Source: Leidyana gryllorum EB-2025a (taxonomy: Eukaryota; Apicomplexa). Taken from it: DNA of 64,000 nt. Each line of letters opens with the position of its first letter. Position 1 is the first letter of the stretch. Position numbers and translations under genes: made by a program. The stretch is taken from NCBI GenBank assembly GCA_048772705.1, contig JBLWGC010000205.1, forward strand, positions 1-64,000. The letters run 5' to 3'. Below, piece after piece: positions 57,622 through 64,000 of the stretch. The notes under the pieces are model-generated. The model was not told the DNA's origin. It worked only from the letters and a program-made list of their open reading frames with translations, and ran no database searches.

Positions 57622-59310
57622 ATGATGGGGACTGATTATGCTGCTGTCGAGTCGTCCCGGTTAAGTGTGAAACGCACTGTATCTACCCGTGCGGGTACAT
57701 ATCGGACTGTGTGGCCGCCGACAAAGGCGCAGATCAGGTCTACCAACCACCTCAGAAATGTCTTTGATACCTTAGCGCAGGCCTTCCGAACTCTAGACTA
57801 CTCCGCCGGTTATGGCGACCCCGTCGACGCAGCCCCCACCCCCCACCAATCTTTCAAATCTGTCTATCTCGAGGAGTGCAGGCGCCAGAAGGCCACTCCT
57901 CACCAGCTATCCGCCCACTATGATGACATTCTGGGCCTTCAATCCCCACCACCGCCTCAATCCTCCTCGCCTGCACAAACTCCTTCTCTCTCCCCCTGCA
58001 GCCCCACGGAGACGCCTCTGACTCCACTCCGTGAAGGCGAAGCTGCATATTCCCCCTCTTCACTCGGAGCGCATTCGACGTCCCCAACACCCCATCGAGA
58101 CTCTTCTCCATCGTCCTCGTCCCCCTGCCGCTCGTCGTCGTCCTCTTCAGCTACCTCGGCTCGTCAACAAGAAGCAGAAGACACTCTCTCGCCGCTCTAC
58201 GGATATGGAATTCCTTCTCCCCCCCGCTCCCACCCGCTCGTACCCAAATTGAACCTCTCCGCGGTTCAACACGACCAGCCGACTCCCTTATGCCAATGCC
58301 TACACTGCGGGGGGGGGTGCAACGAAGCGGAACCCCCTCTCGGCGACCAGCAGTATCTCGAAACCGTAGATATGGTTACAAATATGGCCGAGTCCCTCCT
58401 CGCACTCAGTGAGCACGTCAAGATCAAAGTCGAAGAAGTCTACAATGGTCAACTGTTCGAAACAAATATGCGCATCAGAGACCTCGAACGCCAAAAGAGC
58501 CAAGATCAACAAGCCATCATCGCTGCCGAAGAGGCGCTCGAACGATATGCTCAAGAATGTGCAGAACGCAAACTCGCTCTCAAGACTAAACAGCCTTCTA
58601 TCGCTGATCAAGACGAGACGCCATCAATGCCACCCCTCGATACCACCCCACTGCCCTCATCTCGCGCTAACTGGCTGCAACCACGACGATCAATCCAATT
58701 CGGCCTTCAGCACGTTGATAATGTCTCCTTGACCCCATCACGCCCTCAATTGACCACTACCCATGTCCAAACCCAACGCCTATCAATCATTCCGGCTCCT
58801 CCAATACATCAGGCCACCTCCACCGATACGGTATCACAATGGCTCCGCCCGACAAAAGTCGAGACAATCGTCTCTATCGCCCCCACACCCAGACGACACA
58901 CCCTCAGTCCGAGCACATCTCTCCACGTCGATTCCTCCACCAATCGTGACCGCGAACGTCACTCAACTCTAACACTTGACCCCATCAATATACATCCTGT
59001 GCCCTCCAAGAAGTATAATGTGTACTCCTTCTTCAGCCCCACACGTGAACAGAAGGCTGCAGACACTCGTCCGCGCTCCGCTTCCACTCATGAGCCCACC
59101 AATCCGCTCCGTATCACCATCTTCCGATTCTGGCCGATGGGACTGGGACGCCACACGGTATGTGGCCTACCCCCAAACGATAGCCCTACTGCTGCTCATC
59201 CTCCAAGACCAGCCGCCGCTCCCATAAGCACCAATTGCCTCACTCAAGTTCTCGATAGTTGTTTTCAAAGAACTGTTGCCCCGCTTAACAACACCACCAA
59301 TACTACTTAG
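57622..59310 (+). CDS. low-complexity coiled-coil protein, unknown
   Basis: About 562 residues from ATG 57622 (MMGTDYAAVESSRLSVKR). A modestly conserved-looking N-terminus (TYRTVWPPTKAQIRSTN; HLRNVFDTLAQAFRTLDY) is followed by Ser/Pro-rich sequence, a CQCLHCGGGC cysteine cluster, and a coiled coil at about residues 250-335 (ALSEHVKIKVEEVYNGQLFE, RIRDLERQKSQDQQ). The tail is Thr/Ser/Pro-rich. Near 59140-59220 another frame reads a hydrophobic stretch (TIALLLLILQDQ), so an unseen intron may change the C-terminus. The stop overlaps the convergent gene's stop by 8 bp. The design suggests a cytoskeletal or pellicle scaffold, but this is only a guess from composition. Confidence 0.6.
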   Translation: MMGTDYAAVESSRLSVKRTVSTRAGTYRTVWPPTKAQIRSTNHLRNVFDTLAQAFRTLDYSAGYGDPVDAAPTPHQSFKSVYLEECRRQKATPHQLSAHYDDILGLQSPPPPQSSSPAQTPSLSPCSPTETPLTPLREGEAAYSPSSLGAHSTSPTPHRDSSPSSSSPCRSSSSSSATSARQQEAEDTLSPLYGYGIPSPPRSHPLVPKLNLSAVQHDQPTPLCQCLHCGGGCNEAEPPLGDQQYLETVDMVTNMAESLLALSEHVKIKVEEVYNGQLFETNMRIRDLERQKSQDQQAIIAAEEALERYAQECAERKLALKTKQPSIADQDETPSMPPLDTTPLPSSRANWLQPRRSIQFGLQHVDNVSLTPSRPQLTTTHVQTQRLSIIPAPPIHQATSTDTVSQWLRPTKVETIVSIAPTPRRHTLSPSTSLHVDSSTNRDRERHSTLTLDPINIHPVPSKKYNVYSFFSPTREQKAADTRPRSASTHEPTNPLRITIFRFWPMGLGRHTVCGLPPNDSPTAAHPPRPAAAPISTNCLTQVLDSCFQRTVAPLNNTTNTT

Positions 59311-60403
59311 CGGTCCCCCGTCGAGGCGTTTCCTGCTCGTCGCCCAGAGTGAATGCCGACACTGGCGCCACAGATCTAACAGATCTAGTAGACATTCTCC
59401 CGGTAGTGCCCACTGATGTGTGTCGATGTGCAGCTGACTGCAAAGAGTTCCTGCGGGCTGTCCCGATCCATTGCGCTGCTTCCCTCTCGTACTCCCTTCT
59501 TCTACGTCGTCTCACAACTGCATAGACAGTCGCTCCGCTCAAAAGAAACAAAAAGACTGTCAGTACGATTATGACAACGAGTGTATCGTTCTGGTTCTTT
59601 CCGTGCTGAGGTATTTCGGGGGAGGGCGACCACCGAGGGGACTCGGCCAATCCAGCCACCGACTCTTCACCACCCAAAGTGCTCAATTTCTTCCCTAAAC
59701 AATCGCTCAGACCGGAAGCAGCGGCTGAGATTATCGGCAGCGGTACCAACTGCCCTAATCCCGAGCTGTCCAATATTTGTCGCCACCACTGTTCTGCGTG
59801 GGGCGACACAGCCACCACCAGAGAGTTGGCTAATTGCTTGAGCAGCCCAGTGGCTTCGATCTCCGTAGGCGGCTTTTGACAGGTCTTCGCAGCGTTGGTG
59901 GTGCCATTTTTCAATTCACCTTCACTCATCTTGTGAATCTGCCATCCATTCTCGACTACGTCCTGACTGTGATCTGCACCGTCGAGTCCTCCCTCGATTT
60001 GCGGTTCATTTGTAGAGACCAGAATCACACCGTCGATCCCAGGTCTAATCCGATCTTTCAAAGCCTTCAGCGGTCCGAGTGAGTTTTGGGGTGTGTGACC
60101 CGGGATAGTATCAGATGTACTGTCAACCTTCTGTCCATCCTCTGAGTTTGAGCAGTCGGGGACTTGAGCACTCTCCCGAGTGCAATTGGGATCATACGCA
60201 ACATAGCGTACGCTGGTGAAGTTTGCAGCCATTTGGCTCTTTCGCGCGATTTCCTTTATATTGCAACCCAACTTGGCATCGTCGGGGTACAATATGTAAA
60301 GATCACCAACTTCTTCCACTGTCATTCCACAAAATGTGCTGGTCTCCGGATTAAGATATATCTTCTTTTTCGGGTGACATGCGAAGACAATTGGTGACAC
60401 CAT
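59303..60403 (-). CDS. single-pass membrane protein with basic cytoplasmic tail, unknown
   Basis: About 366 residues from ATG 60403 (MVSPIVFACHPKKK). The probable lumenal part has scattered cysteines and N-glycosylation sequons. A strong transmembrane helix (TLVVIIVLTVFLFLLSGATV) at about 270-290 is followed by a stop-transfer run (VVRRRRRREYER) and a Ser/Arg/Thr-rich tail of about 65 residues. The N-terminus is weak as a signal peptide; the frame is open further upstream (KIELLKLMVSPIVFA) behind an AG, so a short 5' exon may be missing. It lies 13 bp downstream of the acidic secreted gene on the same strand. Type I topology would fit a surface receptor or adhesin; no domain was recognised. 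Confidence 0.6.
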   Translation of the reverse strand: MVSPIVFACHPKKKIYLNPETSTFCGMTVEEVGDLYILYPDDAKLGCNIKEIARKSQMAANFTSVRYVAYDPNCTRESAQVPDCSNSEDGQKVDSTSDTIPGHTPQNSLGPLKALKDRIRPGIDGVILVSTNEPQIEGGLDGADHSQDVVENGWQIHKMSEGELKNGTTNAAKTCQKPPTEIEATGLLKQLANSLVVAVSPHAEQWWRQILDSSGLGQLVPLPIISAAASGLSDCLGKKLSTLGGEESVAGLAESPRWSPSPEIPQHGKNQNDTLVVIIVLTVFLFLLSGATVYAVVRRRRRREYEREAAQWIGTARRNSLQSAAHRHTSVGTTGRMSTRSVRSVAPVSAFTLGDEQETPRRGTAK

Positions 60404-60416
60404 TAGTTTCAGCAAC

Positions 60417-61003
60417 TCAATCTTCTACAGAATGACCATGGCTCATGCTGTGATCTTCGTCTTCATCCTCCTCTTCGTCAGGGAAGTCCATCTCCAGGTC
60501 TTCCAACCCTTCAATGCCCTCCTCACCTTCTTCCATCTCAATCACCTCGCTGTCCGACACGGTGCGAAGAGACCCTTCGTGCTCATTCAAAGCGTTTTGC
60601 ACATTACCGCCCTCCAGATCGAGGTTCTCACGTACTGTGTCGCCTATCTCATGGGCCATCTCCGCGTGTTCTTCCTCCTCGAGTTGGGCTTCTTCGCCTT
60701 CAACTTCCTCTGGAGGGACATCTTCATGGAAGGTGACGGGCATGACATGTGCAGCTGCTCGGAATTCGGGTCTCAAAGGCGTGGTGTTGGGCGCATTCTT
60801 GGCCTCGAAGAGTCCGTTCAAGGCTGCAAAAGACGAGTGATGTTGAATGGGACACGTTAGTGTCGATCACCTTTGTCAATAATTCCGAATTCATCGCTGA
60901 AGTAGCTTTTAAGAGCGTCGATCTTCGCTTTTTCATACGTCAAGCGACCGGGTAACACGGCTGCAGCCAGTAGACAAGCGTCAAAAAGCAAAAAGTACCT
61001 CAT
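60417..61003 (-). CDS. acidic secreted/ER-lumenal protein, unknown
   Basis: Two exons: a first from ATG 61003 encoding a signal peptide and helix (MRYFLLFDACLLAAAVLPGR, LTYEKAKIDALKSYFSDEFG), then, after a GTGATC...TTGCAG intron (about 60822-60869), an exon with the sequence ALNGLFEAKNAPNTTP and a strongly acidic stretch (EEVEGEEAQLEEEEHAEM; FPDEEEDEDEDHSMSHGHS). The stop is at 60417-60419. Acid-rich lumenal proteins often bind calcium, but no EF-hand or known domain is visible. The 5' end is only 16 bp from the divergent TMEM222 start. Confidence 0.6.
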
Positions 61004-61006
61004 CGA

Positions 61007-61016
61007 ACACGTGTGC
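61007..61016. promoter_or_regulatory. palindrome variant AACACGTGTG between divergent starts
   Basis: It occupies most of the 16 bp between the start codons of the acidic secreted gene (minus, 61003) and TMEM222 (plus, 61020), a natural place for a shared promoter element. Confidence 0.4.
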
Positions 61017-61019
61017 GGT

Positions 61020-61648
61020 ATGGGGATGTGTGACGCGCAAAGTGCCTCGATCAACATGCAAGACGACAAGGTGAGGCTGTTGAAGGCAAACTGGACGCTC
61101 GCTAAGTATCCCTACAGTATTGTGTGGACCGGTTTGCCGTGCATCACGGCTTTGTGCCCTGTGATTGGGCACACGGGAATATGTGACGCGAAGGGCACAA
61201 TTTACGACTTTGCTGGGAGCTATACAATAGGCGTTCGGCGATTAACATTCGGAAGGCCGCGTCGATACGTTTCCATTGAGGTACCCGCCGATGGAATTGC
61301 TTGGAATTCCGCAATTAACGATACGAACGCACAATTCAGTCACTTAGCCGTAAGTCGCCTCTGGGGGGTGTTTCACAACCGGGTCAGCACAATTTGGTCA
61401 GCAATAATTGTCACGATCATGTGGCAACAGTGCTGAACCGTGTGAGCTACCGTGGGAAGACTAACTGGTATGTTGAGAGCGGGAGAGGGGGCACTGATGC
61501 GATTAACAGGAGTGCACGGAACGTGGCTTGGTTGGTGTGGAGTGAAGGGCATTGGGTGTCCAGAAAGGCTGCAGTACGAACTTTGGGTCCCTTTGTAGCG
61601 ATACTGGTGGTTGTGGGTGTGACAATTGGACTGGCATGTGGATTGTAA
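61020..61648 (+). CDS. TMEM222: TMEM222 family (DUF778) membrane protein
   Basis: Exons 61020-61349 and 61388-61648, with a 38-nt intron, give 196 residues. Family blocks are clear: YPYSIVWTGLPCITALCPVIG, HTGICDAKGTIYDFAGSY, GRPRRYVSIEV, WNSAINDTNAQFSH, the invariant-looking HNLVSNNCHDHVATVLN, then a C-terminal transmembrane helix (GPFVAILVVVGVTIGLACGL). The NCH.H motif recalls papain-like fold peptidases (the PPPDE-like group), but activity is unproven. The start could be 61020 or an internal ATG at 61056. The palindrome variant AACACGTGTG lies in the 16-bp space to the divergent gene. The end overlaps a possible upstream start of the next gene. Confidence 0.88.
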
Positions 61649-61716
61649 AGACTTGGAGGTTTCTTTGCCTCTTTTTCTTGCCGTTGGTAGTCCTTATTCC
61701 ACAGCCTGCGGCTCAA

Positions 61717-62567
61717 ATGGGTTTGGGTCGTTTTCAATCTGGGGACTCTTACGGCGGTGAAGGATGTCACTACATCCCGTCTAGCGGCGTGTACAAGTCT
61801 GTTTGTAAGTGAAGAAGAGATTGCTGAGTGTGTTGGAATGATGATGCACTGGCAGGGATCTTTATGCATGGGTTGGGGGACACTTGTGACGGATGGAGGA
61901 GTGCATTTGAGGAGTTTGTCCGGCGCGAATCGAAGATAGCCGAGAACTTCAAGATTATTCTACCAACAGCTCCCATTCGTCCCATAACTCTGGTGAGTGG
62001 TTTTACGGTGTATGTGGTGACTGAAAGTGGGCAGAATCGCGGATGGCCGATGCCAGCTTGGTTTGATCTGGAGAGTTTGGATCAAAAGGGCACAGAGGAC
62101 AAGAAAGGGATCAATGAGTCCGCGGACCGAATTCAAAAGATGATCGATGCCGAGGCTAACGGGAAGGTGTCGAGTCGCCGAATCATCGTTGGAGGGTTCT
62201 CGCAGGGAGCTGCAATGTCTTACTACGTCGGTGTCCGAGGTCTGGAGCCCATTGGAGCCATCACTGCCTTGAGCGGGTGGATGCCGATGCGACAGGAGTT
62301 GGCCCCCAAGATGGACGCGGAAGGGGAGTCCAGGCCTGCGATTATACACTGTCATGGGACAGGTGAGGTACTTGGCTAGCGTATTTATCAATTTGTCTGT
62401 GGTCAACAGCGGATGATATGGTACAGTATGACTTTGGAGCTCAAACAGCAGAGTTGCTCAAGTCGAAAGGTTTCGATATTGAGTTCAAGTCCTACGCCAA
62501 CATGAGTCATTCTACTTGTGCCACAGAGTTAGCCGATCTCTTAGAGTTTGTCCTGAGTCATTCTTGA
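61717..62567 (+). CDS. LYPLA1: acyl-protein thioesterase (LYPLA/APT family)
   Basis: An alpha/beta hydrolase that removes palmitate from proteins. Exons 61717-61804, 61856-61992, 62035-62362 and 62410-62567 give 236 residues. Motifs: IFMHGLGDTCDGW, PTAPIRPITL, the nucleophile Ser in GGFSQGAAMSYY, WMPMR, the Asp in HGTADDMVQ, and the His in ANMSHSTCATELADLL, so the triad is complete. A start at 61636 is also open and would add a signal-like leader (MWIVKTWRFLCLFFLPLVV) and overlap the TMEM222 stop by 13 bp. I prefer 61717 because known family members are cytosolic and the leader overlaps a coding end. The next gene, 7 bp downstream, encodes a candidate acylated protein. Confidence 0.88.
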
Positions 62568-62574
62568 TGTGAAA

Positions 62575-63513
62575 ATGGGTGCAACAGAATGTTTATGGAT
62601 TTGTTGTTCCAAGCAGAAGGACCCTGAGATGGACAACGATGAATTACTCGTCGTACGACGATCACAGGAGGAGGACTGCAGGTCCGTAGAAGTTCCTCCC
62701 CTGGCACTGGATTTACTACTTCAGAACCGAAGTTCCTCCCCCCAGCGACAACTGCAACTCCAATCTTCGTTCGGGGGCGTAGCGCCTACCCCAACGGTCC
62801 ATGCAATGATGGCTGACGGTCCCCAAACTGCGCCTTCTTCCGCGCCCAGCGCTGGCATCCATTTCCGACTGCGTAATGTGGAGTTTCCGCCCCAACCCGA
62901 TGATATTGATAATAACTCTCCCATGTGGAGTAATGACATCCCCAATCACTTCAAGTCACCACGCGCTCACCAAAGAAGTGCCACCGGCCACACCAGAGTC
63001 ACCTCCTTCCGCACACCACCCCCTCCACCACACCTGCGCCAGAGCTCTCCGGCCGCATCACCCGGCCCAACGCACACAACTGCTGCCAGCCAAGCCCGAG
63101 CCTCATCGCCGCCCCCTACAGACGCCGATGTGGCGCCGCCTTCGTCAAGGCGTTATCGCCCCACCAATCCTCCGTTGCATTCTGCAAGCACAAGCAGCAG
63201 TCTAGAAAGCCGGGTTGCGATGCTCGAAGCCCAATTGGCCGAGCAAACCCATCGCGAAGAGATCTTACAACTATGGGTGACAGATCAAATGAACAAAGAT
63301 CTTGCACGCACGCGAATCGAGGGCTTATGGTCTGCCATCGCTATCAGTACTTCGAAAACCGATGCTTTTCACATCCTCAGCACATTTCTACAAAGCTGTA
63401 ACACCAAACAGGAAGTCAAAGCCGCTCTGGACATCTGCTACAAGCTTGGCGAAGGGCGGCTACGACGGTCAAAACTAGAACAGGAGGAGTTCACACCAGC
63501 ATGGCGAGATTAG
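62575..63513 (+). CDS. putative N-acylated coiled-coil protein, unknown
   Basis: A 312-residue single-exon protein. The N-terminus MGATECLWICCSKQKD has Gly2 and three nearby cysteines, a typical myristoylation plus palmitoylation signal for attachment to the plasma membrane or pellicle. A Pro/Ser/Gln-rich middle is followed by a coiled coil (SSLESRVAMLEAQLAEQTHR) and a helical end (TDAFHILSTFLQSCNTKQEV). The general layout resembles small pellicle-targeted proteins of apicomplexans, but no homology is recognised. It begins 7 bp after the acyl-protein thioesterase stop, a suggestive pairing of a candidate substrate with a depalmitoylase; nothing in the sequence proves the link. Confidence 0.65.
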   Translation: MGATECLWICCSKQKDPEMDNDELLVVRRSQEEDCRSVEVPPLALDLLLQNRSSSPQRQLQLQSSFGGVAPTPTVHAMMADGPQTAPSSAPSAGIHFRLRNVEFPPQPDDIDNNSPMWSNDIPNHFKSPRAHQRSATGHTRVTSFRTPPPPPHLRQSSPAASPGPTHTTAASQARASSPPPTDADVAPPSSRRYRPTNPPLHSASTSSSLESRVAMLEAQLAEQTHREEILQLWVTDQMNKDLARTRIEGLWSAIAISTSKTDAFHILSTFLQSCNTKQEVKAALDICYKLGEGRLRRSKLEQEEFTPAWRD

Positions 63514-63586
63514 TAGAATGAACAAACTGACGAACCATCTGTTATAATATTAGCCCAAATTTTAGACCGGAATCCAAAGAGCGTAA

Positions 63587-64000
63587 ATGCACTTCCGCCG
63601 ACTTCAGCCATCCGATTTGTACGCCCTGAATCGTGCGAACCTCGATGGGTACACCGAAAACTTCGGAATTCACTTCTACAACACCTATCTAACAAATTGG
63701 CCAGACCTATGTATGGCGGCTGTTGCAAACGATGGCACCATTGCTGCATATATGCTCGGGAAATTAGAAGGTGGCAAGGATGATTGGCATGCACATCTAA
63801 GCTGCATTAGTGTTGCTACTGAATTCAGAGGACTCAAGCTAACTGATCAAATGCTGGATCTGATGCAAGAGGTTGCTATCAAGTACAATTGCAAGTTCAT
63901 TGACCTGTTCGTTCGCACCACGAACACAGCCGCCATTGCGATATATGAGAAACAGGGCTACAAAACCGCCAAGCATCTCCCAGGTTACTATTCCGATGGT
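63587..64000 (+). CDS. NAA20: NatB catalytic subunit NAA20, 3' end outside the window
   Basis: An N-terminal acetyltransferase that acetylates proteins starting Met-Asp, Met-Glu, Met-Asn and Met-Gln on the ribosome. The frame from ATG 63587 (MHFRRLQPSDLYALNRANLD) is open to the right edge. GNAT fold features: NFGIHFYNTYLTNWPD, MLGKLEGGKDDWHAHLSCIS, the acetyl-CoA loop region VATEFRGLKLTDQM, and FIDLFVRTTNTAAIAIYEKQ followed by GYYS. These match human NAA20 closely block by block. The visible 138 codons are most of the usual ~178. No intron is seen in the visible part. Confidence 0.92.
   Translation, partial: MHFRRLQPSDLYALNRANLDGYTENFGIHFYNTYLTNWPDLCMAAVANDGTIAAYMLGKLEGGKDDWHAHLSCISVATEFRGLKLTDQMLDLMQEVAIKYNCKFIDLFVRTTNTAAIAIYEKQGYKTAKHLPGYYSDG

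Overview
The window is nuclear DNA of a unicellular eukaryote with a very compact, moderately GC-rich genome. Genes carry many short GT-AG introns, mostly 38-60 nt and one of only 29 nt. Gaps between genes are usually under 200 bp, and several genes touch or overlap. Gene content points to an alveolate, most likely an apicomplexan-type lineage. The evidence is a cGMP-dependent protein kinase with four cyclic-nucleotide domains and an N-terminal MGCSASK acylation signal, an ankyrin-bromodomain protein of the BDP1 type, a secreted subtilase, and a Thr-rich secreted mucin-like protein. A gregarine would fit the compactness and the mucin. A perkinsid or chromerid cannot be excluded. I saw no virus-like element, transposon, tRNA or rRNA.

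Layout. 1-7.2 kb: importin-beta family receptor (runs off the left edge), TSR2, a microsatellite-rich convergent gap, PKG. 7.2-12 kb: ER alpha-glucosidase II, TFIIIC subunit 6 and an intronless DUF4241 protein, all on plus. 12.4-21.2 kb: mucin-like repeat protein, EF-hand protein, a complete threonine synthase, a BTB (possibly BTB plus ubiquitin-like) protein, a subtilase. 21.3-29.8 kb: ribosomal protein eL15, RIC1, SUMO E1 subunit AOS1/SAE1, a small secreted protein. 29.9-44.1 kb: BDP1-like protein, phosphatase PP5, VPS51, a large unknown coiled-coil/Pro-rich/helical protein, CLPTM1. 44.4-56.2 kb: a 2534-residue multi-PHD SNF2 remodeller and TRAPPC8. 56.2-64 kb: several unrecognised secreted, membrane and coiled-coil proteins, TMEM222, an acyl-protein thioesterase, an N-myristoylation candidate, and NAA20 (runs off the right edge).

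Themes. Three genes (RIC1, VPS51, TRAPPC8) belong to the Rab6/Ypt6-GARP-TRAPPIII route to the trans-Golgi. Glucosidase II, the subtilase, the mucin and several signal-peptide proteins belong to the secretory route. BDP1, the PHD-SNF2 protein, TFIIIC6 and AOS1 are nuclear. The least explained signals are a palindrome, CACACGTGTG, present six times in 64 kb and often inside introns, and the operon-like spacing of same-strand genes, including an ATGA stop/start overlap. Exon borders were read by eye from GT/AG signals and frame closure. For PKG, threonine synthase, PP5, subtilase, AOS1, TSR2 and several others the spliced lengths sum exactly to whole codons.
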